Below, piece after piece: positions 14,145-23,869 of a stretch of DNA of 29,419 nucleotides. Origin of the DNA: QHCE01 sp041743105 (GTDB lineage Bacteria > Actinomycetota > Actinomycetes > Mycobacteriales > QHCE01); assembly GCA_041743105.1 (NCBI GenBank), contig JBGTNI010000076.1:1-29419 (forward strand), in the 5' to 3' direction. The notes beneath the pieces are model-generated. The model saw only the letters and a program-made list of their open reading frames with translations. It had not been told where the DNA came from and made no database searches. Position 1 is the first letter of the stretch; each line of letters opens with the position of its first letter. A program made the translations under genes and the position numbers.

Positions 14145-16388
14145 GTGCCCGATCCTTCCACGTACCGTCCAGCGGCGCGCAGTATTCCGGATTCTCCTGG
14201 GGTGTACCGCTTCCGGGATACCCGCGGGCGCGTTATCTATGTCGGTAAGGCCAAGAGCCTTCGGTCCCGACTGAATTCATATTTCGCCGATCCTGCCGCG
14301 CTACACCCCCGTACCCACCGCATGGTCACCACTGCCGCGAGCGTGGACTGGGTCGTGGTGAGCACCGAGGTAGAAGCGCTACAGCTGGAGTATTCCTGGA
14401 TCAAGGAGTACGACCCCACGTTCAACGTGCGCTACCGCGACGACAAGAGCTACCCCAACCTTGCGGTCACGGTGGGCGAGGACTACCCACGGCTGCAAGT
14501 GATGCGAGGTTCAAAGAAAAAAGGCGTGCGGTACTTCGGCCCCTACGCCCATGCTTGGGCGATCCGGGAGACCCTGGACCTGCTGCTTCGGGTGTTCCCG
14601 GCCCGCACGTGTAGCGCTGGTGTGTTCCGGCGCGCACGGCAGATCGGTCGGCCATGCCTGCTGGGCGATATCGGTAAATGTTCCGCGCCGTGCGTCGGGC
14701 GGGTCAGCGCCGATGAGCATCGAGCCATCGTGGACGAGTTCTGCGACTTCATGGCCGGTAAAACCGACCGCATGATGCGGCGGTTGGACCGCGAGATGAC
14801 TGCCGCTGCCGCACGGTTGGACTTCGAACAGGCCGCCCGCCTGCGCGATGACGTTGCGGCGCTTCGGCGAGCGATGGAGAAGCAGGCAGTGGTGCTTCCC
14901 GACGGCACTGATGCCGACGTCGTCGCTTTCGCCACCGATCCGTTCGAGGCGGCGGTGCAGGTCTTTCACGTTCGGGGTGGGCGGGTACGCGGCCAGCGGG
15001 GTTGGGTGGTGGAGCGCATCGGCAACCACAGCGACAACTCCGGTGTGGGTGAGCTGGTGGAGCAGTTTTGCCTGCAGATCTACGGCGGCGCGTACGAACC
15101 GGCTTCCGGCACCGCGTCCGAGACGGCCGGTGGTAACGAGGCGATCCCGCGTGAAGTACTGGTGGAAGAACTACCGGAGGACGCCGACGCTCTTGCCGAA
15201 CTGCTCAGCGGGGAGCGGGGTTCGGCCGTGACACTTCGGGTGCCGCGTCGCGGCGATAAGAGGTCGCTGTTGGAGACCGTGCGCCGCAATGCCGAACAGG
15301 CTTTGGCGCAGCACAAGCTCAAGCGTGCCAGTGACCTCACCGCTCGTTCGCAGGCCCTGTCCCAGTTGCAAGAAGCACTAGGACTCCCCGATGCACTGCT
15401 GCGCATCGAGTGTTACGACATCTCCCACATCTCCGGCACGGATGCGGTCGGCAGCATGGTCGTTTTCGAGGACGGCATGCCCAGAAAGTCGGAATATCGT
15501 AAGTTCGCGCTCCGCGATAGCGGACGCGACCATGGGTACGGTGCGCTCCGCGACAGCGGACGCGACCATGGGTACGGTGCGCTCCGCGAGAGCGGACGCG
15601 ACGGTGGGTACGGTGCACTCCGCGAGAGCGGCAACAAGTCGGGTGGCCATGACGACACCGCTGCCATGGCGCAAGTGCTGCGCCGTCGGTTCAGCCGCTT
15701 CGCCGAAGTTAGAGACGCCGAAGCTAGGGACGCCGAAATTAAGGATATTGCGACCAAGGACTCGTTGGCTGAATCAGCTAAGCCGGGTATCGATCCCGCC
15801 ACCGGTAAACCACGGTCGTTCGCTTACCCGCCGAACCTGATCGTGGTGGACGGCGGCGCTCCTCAGGTAGCGGCGGCGGACGAGGTGCTTGCCGAACTCG
15901 GCATTACCCAACGTGAGGGCACCGAATCTAAGGGCGCAGGTGTCGCGCTGTGCGGTCTGGCTAAACGGTTAGAAGAGGTGTGGCTGCCAGCCGAGCCGTT
16001 CCCGGTGATTTTGCCCCGCAACAGCGATGCCCTATACCTGCTGCAACGCATCCGTGACGAGGCGCACCGCTTCGCGATCTCGTTTCACCGCTCTAAGCGT
16101 TCTAAACGGTTGACGGCGTCGGAGCTGGACGACATCGCAGGTTTGGGGCAGGCGCGCAAGATGGCCCTGCTGCGGCACTTCGGATCGGTGCGCCGTCTCA
16201 AGGCGGCAACTGCCCAGCAACTCACTGAGGTGGGTGGTATCGGACCCGCCTTGGCCGGCAGTATCGTGGCCGCATTGTCTGGCAGTGCGATTGACAACAC
16301 GGCTACTAACCTGGAGATCGGCGGACGCGCGTCCGCCGATCGGGCCACCACTGACGGCGCGACTCCACCGCCGCAACTCGGAGCGTGA
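14145..16388 (+). CDS. uvrC: Excinuclease ABC subunit UvrC
   Basis: UvrC makes the dual incisions of nucleotide excision repair. The 747-aa protein holds an N-terminal GIY-YIG nuclease (GVYRFRD...VIYVGKAKSLRSRL), the cysteine-rich region (GRPCLLGDIGKCSAPCVGRV), a UVR motif for UvrB contact (LDFEQAARLRDDVAALRRAM), the RNase H-like nuclease (CYDISHISGTD, VVDGGAPQVAAA) and tandem helix-hairpin-helix motifs (LDDIAGLGQARKMALL; LTEVGGIGPALAGSI). It is longer than most family members. An insertion of about 80 codons made of tandem repeats sits in the nuclease domain between KSEYRKF and the conserved DDTAAM segment. There is also a 30-residue polar C-terminal tail. It is first in the operon with rapZ, yvcK and whiA. 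Confidence 0.97.
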   Translation: MPDPSTYRPAARSIPDSPGVYRFRDTRGRVIYVGKAKSLRSRLNSYFADPAALHPRTHRMVTTAASVDWVVVSTEVEALQLEYSWIKEYDPTFNVRYRDDKSYPNLAVTVGEDYPRLQVMRGSKKKGVRYFGPYAHAWAIRETLDLLLRVFPARTCSAGVFRRARQIGRPCLLGDIGKCSAPCVGRVSADEHRAIVDEFCDFMAGKTDRMMRRLDREMTAAAARLDFEQAARLRDDVAALRRAMEKQAVVLPDGTDADVVAFATDPFEAAVQVFHVRGGRVRGQRGWVVERIGNHSDNSGVGELVEQFCLQIYGGAYEPASGTASETAGGNEAIPREVLVEELPEDADALAELLSGERGSAVTLRVPRRGDKRSLLETVRRNAEQALAQHKLKRASDLTARSQALSQLQEALGLPDALLRIECYDISHISGTDAVGSMVVFEDGMPRKSEYRKFALRDSGRDHGYGALRDSGRDHGYGALRESGRDGGYGALRESGNKSGGHDDTAAMAQVLRRRFSRFAEVRDAEARDAEIKDIATKDSLAESAKPGIDPATGKPRSFAYPPNLIVVDGGAPQVAAADEVLAELGITQREGTESKGAGVALCGLAKRLEEVWLPAEPFPVILPRNSDALYLLQRIRDEAHRFAISFHRSKRSKRLTASELDDIAGLGQARKMALLRHFGSVRRLKAATAQQLTEVGGIGPALAGSIVAALSGSAIDNTATNLEIGGRASADRATTDGATPPPQLGA
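15507..15632 (+). repeat. 36-nt tandem repeats inside uvrC
   Basis: Three full 36-nt units start at 15507, 15543 and 15579, and a partial one starts at 15615. Each encodes A-L-R-[D/E]-S-G-R-D-[H/G]-G-Y-G. Units 1 and 2 differ by a single base (GAT/GAC), so the expansion is recent. All are in frame. Confidence 0.95.
15705..15749 (+). repeat. Three 15-nt repeats in uvrC
   Basis: Units at 15705, 15720 and 15735 encode EVRDA, EARDA and EIKDI. They follow the 36-nt array within the same insertion and add a charged linker. Confidence 0.85.
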
Positions 16389-16392
16389 CACC

Positions 16393-16791
16393 GTGAGGAA
16401 TCAGGGGGGACCCAGACCACCGCGGATCGCGTTACGCTCGTTCGGGTTCAAATATGGGATGCCCAAGGCCGCGCATTTCGTAGTGGACATGCGGTTTCTG
16501 CCCAATCCCTTCTGGGTGCCGGAGCTGAAACCCTTCAACGGGCGCGATGAACGCGTTCGCGATTACGTACTTGGCCAGGCCCGTGCCGTGGACTTCTTGA
16601 CATGTTACGTCGAGATGATCAGTGAGCTCGCGGAACGTTATCGGCGGAAAGGTAAAGACGAAGTGATGGTTGCTGTGGGCTGCACCGGGGGTAAGCACCG
16701 AAGCGTAGTGGCGGTGGAATTCATGACTGCGCTATTGACGCAGCGGGGCTATGGGGTCACGTCCGCGCACGGCGATCTGGGACGCGAGTGA
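16393..16791 (+). CDS. rapZ: Stand-alone RapZ C-terminal domain
   Basis: This 132-aa protein aligns only with the C-terminal half of RapZ/YvcJ. In E. coli that half binds small RNAs and a glucosamine-derived ligand. Conserved features are RSFGFKYGMPKAAHFVVDMR, RFLPNP, and the signature CTGGKHRSV (97-105). The N-terminal ATPase/kinase domain with its Walker A loop, normally about 150 residues, is missing. There is no room for it, since uvrC stops 4 nt upstream of the GTG start. The stop overlaps the yvcK start (GTGA). In this operon the gene is normally full length, so this is domain loss in place. Confidence 0.85.
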   Translation: MRNQGGPRPPRIALRSFGFKYGMPKAAHFVVDMRFLPNPFWVPELKPFNGRDERVRDYVLGQARAVDFLTCYVEMISELAERYRRKGKDEVMVAVGCTGGKHRSVVAVEFMTALLTQRGYGVTSAHGDLGRE

Positions 16792-17897
16792 GCTCGCCGG
16801 GAGCAGCATCGAGCTCAGGAGTGGTGCCGAGTCCGGGTGCGGCTCCAAGTAAGGCAGACGCGAGCACGCAGACTCGCCGGATCGTAGCGTTTGGCGGCGG
16901 CCATGGTCTCTTTGCGACGCTTCGTGCGCTGCGTCGGCTGAAACTGGACGATTCCCCCGAGCAGCCTATGGAGATCACCGCTGTGGTGACGGTCGCCGAC
17001 GATGGCGGTTCCAGCGGCAGGATTCGCCGCGAGTTCGACATGCTTCCGCCCGGAGACCTTCGCCAAGCGCTGGTGGCGCTGGCTGGAGAAGATAGCGTTT
17101 CCGCGAGGACAGCTGCCTTGTTTCAGCATCGTTTCGTGGGTCACGGCGAGCTGGGTGGTCACGCGGTGGGAAATCTGCTGCTTGCCGGGCTCACCGAAGT
17201 GACGGGGGCTACGGTGGCTGCCTTAGCGCAGGCTGGCCGCATCCTGCACACCTGTGGCGAGGTGTTGCCGATGTCTGCATTGCCGCTACAGATCGAGGCG
17301 GAAGTCCGAGGCGTCGACCCGGCTGAACCCGACGCGCGATCGCTCGTTCGCGGTCAAGTGGCGGTGGCCACGACGAAAGGGGTGGTGGAGCAGGTGTGGC
17401 TCTCACCCCCGGAGCCGCCGGCGTGTCCGGAAGTGCTGGTCGCTGTCGCTGCGGCTGACTGGTTGGTCTTCGGCCCCGGATCCTGGTTTACCAGCGTGCT
17501 ACCGCATTTTCTGGTGCCAGAGCTACGGGCGGCGATTGCGGCTAGCCGCGCCTCTCGATTGTTGACGCTCAACCTCACTAGTGACGAGGAGACAGTCGGC
17601 CTATCCACGGCCGATCTGCTGCGCACTTTGCGTGAGCATGCGCCCGAGTTCCGGGCGGATGTGGTGTTGGCGGACCCCGCCGTCGTACAGCCGATGGTCG
17701 CGCTGTCAGCCGTGACAGGGGCTCAAGCCCATGTTCGCACTCATGGTCCCGTTGCTGTAGACCCCAGACTGCGGGAGGCCACTCGACTGCTAGGGGCGGA
17801 GCTGATGGTGGTATCGGTCGCGCGTAACGACGGGACCGCCCGCCACGCTCCCGCGGCGCTCGCGGCCGCGCTCCGAACGGTCTTCGACGGCGAGTAG
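16788..17897 (+). CDS. yvcK: YvcK/CofD-like gluconeogenesis and cell-wall factor
   Basis: The 369-aa YvcK-family protein (2-phospho-L-lactate transferase-like fold) has homologues that bind UDP-GlcNAc and control carbon flux between gluconeogenesis and peptidoglycan synthesis. Landmarks are VAFGGGHGLFATLRALRR, VVTVADDGGSSGRIRR, LPPGDLRQALVAL, GNLLLAGL and the VFGPGSWFTSVLPHFLVP segment. The first about 28 residues are a Ser/Pro/Ala/Gly-rich low-complexity extension before the conserved core. It is coupled to rapZ by a 4-nt overlap and followed by whiA. Confidence 0.93.
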   Translation: MSSPGAASSSGVVPSPGAAPSKADASTQTRRIVAFGGGHGLFATLRALRRLKLDDSPEQPMEITAVVTVADDGGSSGRIRREFDMLPPGDLRQALVALAGEDSVSARTAALFQHRFVGHGELGGHAVGNLLLAGLTEVTGATVAALAQAGRILHTCGEVLPMSALPLQIEAEVRGVDPAEPDARSLVRGQVAVATTKGVVEQVWLSPPEPPACPEVLVAVAAADWLVFGPGSWFTSVLPHFLVPELRAAIAASRASRLLTLNLTSDEETVGLSTADLLRTLREHAPEFRADVVLADPAVVQPMVALSAVTGAQAHVRTHGPVAVDPRLREATRLLGAELMVVSVARNDGTARHAPAALAAALRTVFDGE

Positions 17898-18000
17898 CCT
17901 GTGCGGCGAATGTTCTGCTGTGTGGTGAATCCGGTGTGGTCGTGAACCGGGCGTACCTACGGCAGATCTGGAGAATCTCAAGCATGCGTGGGTGGTAGCT

Positions 18001-18981
18001 GTGGCGATGACCGAGGCTGTTAAGGACGAACTTAGCCGGGTGAGCATCACAAAGTCGTGTTGCCGCCGCGCCGAGGTCGCCGCGGCGCTGCGATTCTCCG
18101 GTGGCCTGCACATCGTGGCAGGCCACGTAGTGGTGGAAGCCGAACTGGACGCGGGAAATGTCGCCCGCCGGCTCCGTAACGAGATCGCCGAGGTCTTCGG
18201 TCGTCCTAGTGAGGTCTCGATGCTCGCGCCCGGTGGTCTTCGTAGGCACAGCCGTTACATCGTGCGGGTCGCCAAGGGCGGGGACGATCTAGCTCGTCAG
18301 ACCGGCTTGATAGATGGGCGCGGCAGACCAGTGCGGGGACTGCCGCCGCAGATCGTCTCAGCGGGGGTGTGCTGTGCTACGGCGGCATGGCGTGGGGCGT
18401 TCCTCGCCCATGGCTCGTTGACTGAGCCGGGTCGGTCATCGGCATTGGAGGTTACGTGCCCTGGCCCCGAGGCGGCGTTGGCGCTGGTGGGTTCGGCCCG
18501 CCGAATGGGCGTGGCCACCAAGGCGCGTGAGGTACGGGGCGTCGACCGCGTGGTGATCCGCGACGGCGAGGCGATCAGCGCAATGCTGACTCAGCTGGGT
18601 GCGCATTCCAGCGTGTTGGCGTGGGAAGAGCGCCGGATGCGCCGCGAGGTGCGAGCGACGGCGAACCGGTTGGCGAACTTCGACGACGCGAACCTACGCC
18701 GTTCGGTGCGGGCGGCGGTGGCCGCCGCGGCGCGCGTCGAACGGGCCATGGAGCTCCTGCCGGACGAATCGGCCGACCATCTGCTCTCGGCGGGACGGCT
18801 CCGACTGGAGCACCGTCAGGCGTCCCTGGAAGAGCTGGGTGTGCTCGCCGATCCGCCGCTGACTAAAGACGCGATCGCCGGTCGGATCCGACGGTTGCTG
18901 GCCATGGCCGATAAACGCGCAAAGGAACTGGGTGTTCCCGACACCGAGTCCGCCCTCACCCCCGAGATGCTCGCGCAGTAG
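18001..18981 (+). CDS. whiA: DNA-binding protein WhiA
   Basis: WhiA is the sporulation-type regulator that controls cell division genes in actinobacteria. The 326-aa protein begins VAMTEAVKDELSRV. It carries the LAGLIDADG-like N-terminal domain (KSCCRRAEVAAALRFSGGLH, WRGAFLAHGSLTEPGRSSA) and a C-terminal helix-turn-helix (LANFDDANLRRSVRAAVAAA; LEELGVLADPPLTKDAIAGR). GTG 18001 matches the usual N-terminus; the in-frame GTG at 17992 is less likely. It ends the uvrC-rapZ-yvcK-whiA operon. Confidence 0.95.
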   Translation: MAMTEAVKDELSRVSITKSCCRRAEVAAALRFSGGLHIVAGHVVVEAELDAGNVARRLRNEIAEVFGRPSEVSMLAPGGLRRHSRYIVRVAKGGDDLARQTGLIDGRGRPVRGLPPQIVSAGVCCATAAWRGAFLAHGSLTEPGRSSALEVTCPGPEAALALVGSARRMGVATKAREVRGVDRVVIRDGEAISAMLTQLGAHSSVLAWEERRMRREVRATANRLANFDDANLRRSVRAAVAAAARVERAMELLPDESADHLLSAGRLRLEHRQASLEELGVLADPPLTKDAIAGRIRRLLAMADKRAKELGVPDTESALTPEMLAQ

Positions 18982-18989
18982 GGGAACTT

Positions 18990-19070
18990 GGTGGCGAAAC
19001 TTGTGCCACCTTATCCCTGTGTTATCTGGCGCACCCGCGTGCAGGGGAACAGGCGGCACAAGTTGTCGCC
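18990..19070. terminator. Long imperfect inverted repeat after whiA (possible bidirectional terminator)
   Basis: GGCGAAACTTGTGCCACC (18993-19010) pairs with the segment 19052-19070 with one bulge and one mismatch. Each arm can also fold on itself (GGTGGC 18990-18995 with GCCACC 19005-19010). It lies between the convergent whiA and M15 peptidase genes. There is no T-run on either strand, so an intrinsic terminator is only one option; a transposon-derived repeat is another. Confidence 0.45.
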
Positions 19071-19101
19071 CTTCTGTCCCAGGTCTACCAGGTGACCTGA
19101 G

Positions 19102-19845
19102 TCAGTTATTCGGTATTTCCTTCTCGAAGTGCTGGATATCTACCGGATCGGTCCAGGTACCGCCCCAGGTCCAGCCGCGATCGGTAAAGGCGCGCACCGC
19201 CGGGTCATCGGTTCCCGCGAACATGCCCGCGTAGTTCAGGTTTCTATCCAGGTACGGTGCGCTCTCAGCGGGTTCGGCTTTTCCATCGAGCACGTAGGGG
19301 TTGATCAGGGGGTTGACGTCGATAGCCGCGCCGTAAGAGTGTTTTGACCAGCGGTTGGTGCCCGCGACGTTCCGACAGTTAAAGGCCGAGGTGTTGTTAG
19401 CCCGGATCGAAGTGTTGTCGTCGGAGCCGTAGTTTTCTACCGTGCTGACTTCCGCGAGCGGGAATCGCATGGTGTATAGCGACTTGAATATTTCGGCAAC
19501 CTCGCCTGCCACCTTGGCGCTAACCACCAGCTGGCCGTTGTGAGACTTTTTGTCTAGGCCTACGTAACGGACGGTGACCAGCTTCAGCTTGTCCACCGCT
19601 AGTGGGCAGCCGGCGCGCCAACTTGAGTCGAGCCGCGCAGCGGTCACGTTGGAGATGGTGGAGGCATAGCCGGGCAGCGAAACCTTCTTGATCTGCTCGG
19701 CGAATTCTGCACGAGTCAAGGGCTCAGAGCTGCTTGACGAAGAGGCTTTGATGAGCCCTGAAGAGCTTGGGAGCATCACCGCGGCGGCCATGGTGCCGGC
19801 AACCAGCGCTACAGCGACCGCCCCGATACCCAAGAATTTCTTCAC
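19102..19845 (-). CDS. Exported M15-family (VanY/CwlK-like) peptidoglycan peptidase
   Basis: The proposed GTG 19845 start gives 247 aa with a signal peptide or membrane anchor (KKFLGIGAVAVALVAGTMAA) and a Ser-rich linker. The catalytic domain carries the zinc-ligand motif SKHSYGAAIDVNP (H169, D176) and the third ligand H239 in the WTDPVDIQHFEKE segment. The family cleaves D-Ala-containing or L-Ala-D-Glu bonds of peptidoglycan. The frame opens earlier, at 19899, but the upstream part (MRTCAESMCRPL) lacks conserved features. It is convergent with whiA and divergent from gap. Confidence 0.85.
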   Translation of the reverse strand: MKKFLGIGAVAVALVAGTMAAAVMLPSSSGLIKASSSSSSEPLTRAEFAEQIKKVSLPGYASTISNVTAARLDSSWRAGCPLAVDKLKLVTVRYVGLDKKSHNGQLVVSAKVAGEVAEIFKSLYTMRFPLAEVSTVENYGSDDNTSIRANNTSAFNCRNVAGTNRWSKHSYGAAIDVNPLINPYVLDGKAEPAESAPYLDRNLNYAGMFAGTDDPAVRAFTDRGWTWGGTWTDPVDIQHFEKEIPNN

Positions 19846-19978
19846 ACCTGTTGTTCCGTTATTGAGTGGCCGGCACATCGACTCCGCACAGGTACGCAAA
19901 AGCTGTGCGGAGGCTTGCCGCGATAGAGTTCTCTAACGACGGACAGTACTAGAACTTAGGCCCTGTAGGAGGGACCAC

Positions 19979-20994
<1,016 letters not shown>

Positions 20995-20998
<4 letters not shown>

Positions 20999-22269
20999 AC
21001 CTTCCGACGCTGAACCAACTGCTAAGCGAAGGGGTCGAAGGTCAGCGTGTGTTGCTGCGCGCCGACCTCAACGTCCCGCTGCGCGACTCCGTTTCCGGTG
21101 GCAGAGAGATCTCAGACGATGGTCGTATCCGTGCCGTGCTGCCCACTATAAGGGCACTACGCGACGCCGGTGCCGTGATAGTGGTCTGCTCCCATCTCGG
21201 CCGCCCGCGGCGTAACCTGGCCGCCCCGCAAGGCGGGTCGGACTACGCGGTCGATCCGGCCTACACACTCGCTCCAGTTGCCACTCGGCTGGAGCAGCTG
21301 TTAGAGGCCACGGTGACATTCGCGGCCGACACTGTGGGTGCCGCCGCGCAGTCAGCGGTAGCCGCCGCCGGACCGGGCGATGTGGTGCTGCTGGAAAACC
21401 TGCGTTTCAATTCTGGCGAAACCAGCAAAGATGCCGGAGAGCGTGAGGCATTCGCATCTGAGCTCGCCGCGTTCGCCGATGTGTACGTTGACGATGCTTT
21501 CGGCGCGGTACACCGCAAGCATGCCTCGGTATATGACGTTGCCGCACTGCTCCCGTCCTACGCAGGCGGGCTCGTCGAGCGTGAGCTTTCGGTGCTGCGG
21601 AGACTCACCGAACACCCGCAACGGCCATATGTCGTGCTGTTGGGCGGTTCCAAGGTCTCCGACAAACTTGCAGTGATCGAGGCACTCCTTCCCAGTGTCG
21701 ACACGCTGCTGGTCGGCGGCGGTATGTGTTACACCTTCTTGACCGCGCTGGGTAATGAAGTGGGTGGTTCGCTGTTAGAGCCGGACATGATCGATACCTG
21801 CCGTGAGCTGTACAAACGCGCGGATGGCCGGATCGTGCTTCCCACCGACATTGTGATCAGCCGCACCTTCGCCGCGGACGCGCAGACCGCGGTGGTGCCG
21901 GTGTCGCAGATTCCGGCTGACCAGCAAGGTCTCGATATCGGACCGGAGACGGTGGCGCGATTTAGTCAGTTCATCGCCGATGCCGCGACGGTGTTCTGGA
22001 ACGGTCCCGTCGGCGTATTTGAGCTACCGCCCTTTGCCGCGGGTACCCGCGGTATTGCGCAAGCTATTGCCCGCTCGTCTTCCTTCAGCGTCGTAGGTGG
22101 TGGAGACTCGGCCGCCGCGGTACGTCAATTTAGCGACGGGAGTGACATAGACATTGCCGGTTTCAGCCACATTTCCACCGGCGGTGGCGCTTCACTGGAG
22201 TTCCTTGAAGGCAAGGTGCTCCCGGGGATCGAGGCGTTGGAGCTGGCGAGATCGAGGGGAGAGTCGTAG
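20995..22269 (+). CDS. pgk: Phosphoglycerate kinase
   Basis: This 424-aa kinase converts 1,3-bisphosphoglycerate to 3-phosphoglycerate with ATP formation. Start GTG 20995 overlaps the gap stop (GTGA) and gives the family N-terminus (VLLRADLNVPL). Other landmarks are CSHLGRP, LLENLRF, VDDAFGAVHRKHASVYDVA, LGGSKVSDKL, FWNGPVGVFE and VVGGGDSAAAV. Length and order fit the family. The longer open frame upstream (from 20869) runs within gap and is rejected. Confidence 0.97.
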
Positions 22270-22271
22270 AT

Positions 22272-23081
22272 ATGGCGACAGGCTCAAACTCCACTCCACC
22301 GCGTCGACCTCTGATCGCAGGCAATTGGAAGATGAATCTCAACCACCTCGAGGCAATCTCGCTGGCCCAGAAGGTGGCGCTTAGCTTGGATGAACGGCAG
22401 CTCACCGATGTGGAAGTCGTGGTGCTACCGCCGTTTCCGCATCTGCGGAGCGTGCAGACGCTGGTGGCGGGGGAGCGGCTGCTGCTGGGTTACGGTGCAC
22501 AAGACGTCTCGCAGTATGCCTCCGGCGCTTACACTGGGGACGTGAGCGCGGCGATGCTGGTCAAGCTCGACTGCGGTTATGTGGTCGTGGGGCACTCCGA
22601 GCGCCGGCAGTACCACGCCGAGGACGACGCGATCGTCAACGCTAAAGCCAAGGCGGCACTGGGTCAGCAGATCACTCCCATTATCTGCGTCGGCGAGGGC
22701 CTAGCGGTCCGCGAAGTCGGCGAACATGTGACGCACGTGCTAAGCCAGCTCGACGGTTGCCTTGCGCGGCTGAAGGGTGAGCAGGTCGCTGGACTGGTGA
22801 TCGCATACGAGCCGGTCTGGGCGATTGGCACCGGAAAGACCGCCACCCCTGACGATGCCCAGGAAGTATGTGCCGCGATTCGGGCTCGCATCGCTGAGCG
22901 GTTTGGTGAGCAGGTGGGCGAGGTGGTTCGGGTGCTCTACGGTGGCTCGGTGAAGGCGGGCAGCATCGCAAGCATTATGGCCAAGCCTGACGTGGACGGT
23001 GCCCTGGTGGGCGGGGCGAGTCTGGACGCTGAGGAGTTCGTCTCCATCTGTCGCTTCCGCGAACACACCGTTCTGGTGTAG
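22272..23081 (+). CDS. tpiA: Triosephosphate isomerase
   Basis: This 269-aa TIM-barrel enzyme has all catalytic residues: K20 (AGNWKMN), H108 (VVGHSERRQYH) and E180 (AYEPVWAIGTGK), with the phosphate loop VLYGGSVK. It begins 2 nt after the pgk stop. An about 10-residue Ser/Pro extension precedes the usual N-terminus. It is third gene of the operon; no secG follows as it commonly does in actinobacteria. Confidence 0.97.
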   Translation: MATGSNSTPPRRPLIAGNWKMNLNHLEAISLAQKVALSLDERQLTDVEVVVLPPFPHLRSVQTLVAGERLLLGYGAQDVSQYASGAYTGDVSAAMLVKLDCGYVVVGHSERRQYHAEDDAIVNAKAKAALGQQITPIICVGEGLAVREVGEHVTHVLSQLDGCLARLKGEQVAGLVIAYEPVWAIGTGKTATPDDAQEVCAAIRARIAERFGEQVGEVVRVLYGGSVKAGSIASIMAKPDVDGALVGGASLDAEEFVSICRFREHTVLV

Positions 23082-23103
23082 CCCAATGAGTCTGGTGTAA
23101 CGG

Positions 23104-23772
23104 GTGAGCCGCGCTCTACCCACGTTGCCGGCCGCCACTGTCATCGTGGTGGCCGGCGGAGAGCCACCAATCCCGGCGGAATTGGCAGGGCTGCCTCCGG
23201 ACTCCGTGGTGATCGGGGCCGATCGTGGCGTGGCGCACGCGCAGCGACTTGGACTGTCTGTGACGCTGGCGGTCGGAGATTTCGACTCGGTATCGGCCGA
23301 CGCGCTGGAACGCGCTGCCGCCAACGGCGCGCAGATCCGTCGCCATCGCGCCGAGAAGGATGCCACGGACCTAGAGCTGGCGCTCGATGCCGCTGCCGAA
23401 TACACGCCGGATCGGGTCGTCGTGCTGGGCGCACACGGCGGCCGGCTCGACCACCACCTCGCGAACGTGCTGCTGCTGGCATCGCCGCGCTATGCCCGGT
23501 TGCGCATTCGCGCCCGGATGGGCGAGGCGACACTCACCGTGATCCATCGGGAAGAGACACTTCATGGCAAGCTCGGTGAGCTACTGACGTTACTGCCGAT
23601 ACATGGCCCAGTTTCCGGAATCGTTACCAGCGGCCTGCGCTACCCGTTGCATGGTGAGCAGCTGCCCGCCGGCAGTAGTCGCGGTGTCAGCAACGCGTTC
23701 GCCGAAGCCACCGCCACGGTGGCCCTTTCCGCTGGGGTCTTACTCGCCATACAGCCCGAGCGAGTTGTTTAA
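23104..23772 (+). CDS. thiN: Thiamine pyrophosphokinase
   Basis: The 222-aa enzyme makes thiamine diphosphate from thiamine and ATP. Family motifs are ADRG (39-42), VGDFDSVS (57-64), KDATDLELAL (85-94), GGRLDHHLAN (112-121) and SRGVSNAF in the C-terminal beta domain. The GTG start lies 22 nt after tpiA, so it is probably in the glycolytic operon. Thiamine diphosphate is the cofactor of pyruvate dehydrogenase and transketolase, a plausible functional link. Family identity is clear. Confidence 0.9.
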   Translation: MSRALPTLPAATVIVVAGGEPPIPAELAGLPPDSVVIGADRGVAHAQRLGLSVTLAVGDFDSVSADALERAAANGAQIRRHRAEKDATDLELALDAAAEYTPDRVVVLGAHGGRLDHHLANVLLLASPRYARLRIRARMGEATLTVIHREETLHGKLGELLTLLPIHGPVSGIVTSGLRYPLHGEQLPAGSSRGVSNAFAEATATVALSAGVLLAIQPERVV

Positions 23773-23803
23773 GCGAGGGTCGCCGGTGGGTATGCCGCTT
23801 AGG

Positions 23804-23818
23804 GGTGCGTTGGGCACC
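23804..23818 (+). terminator. Weak hairpin after thiN
   Basis: GGTGC-N5-GCACC forms a 5-bp stem about 30 nt after the thiN stop. It lacks a T-run, so it is only a possible terminator between the convergent genes. Confidence 0.25.
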
Positions 23819-23869
23819 TAGTGGGGGCGGAATGGGTAAATGTGAGCCGCCGCTGCCGCTTCGGGCCGA

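Noticed and set aside
15378..15802. Minus-strand open frames of about 100-130 codons opposite the uvrC repeats
   Set aside because: They are created by the GC-rich repeats on the complementary strand of a clear gene.
23072..23099. Direct repeat TCTGGTGTA at the tpiA end
   Set aside because: A 9-bp repeat over a stop codon is short and probably chance.
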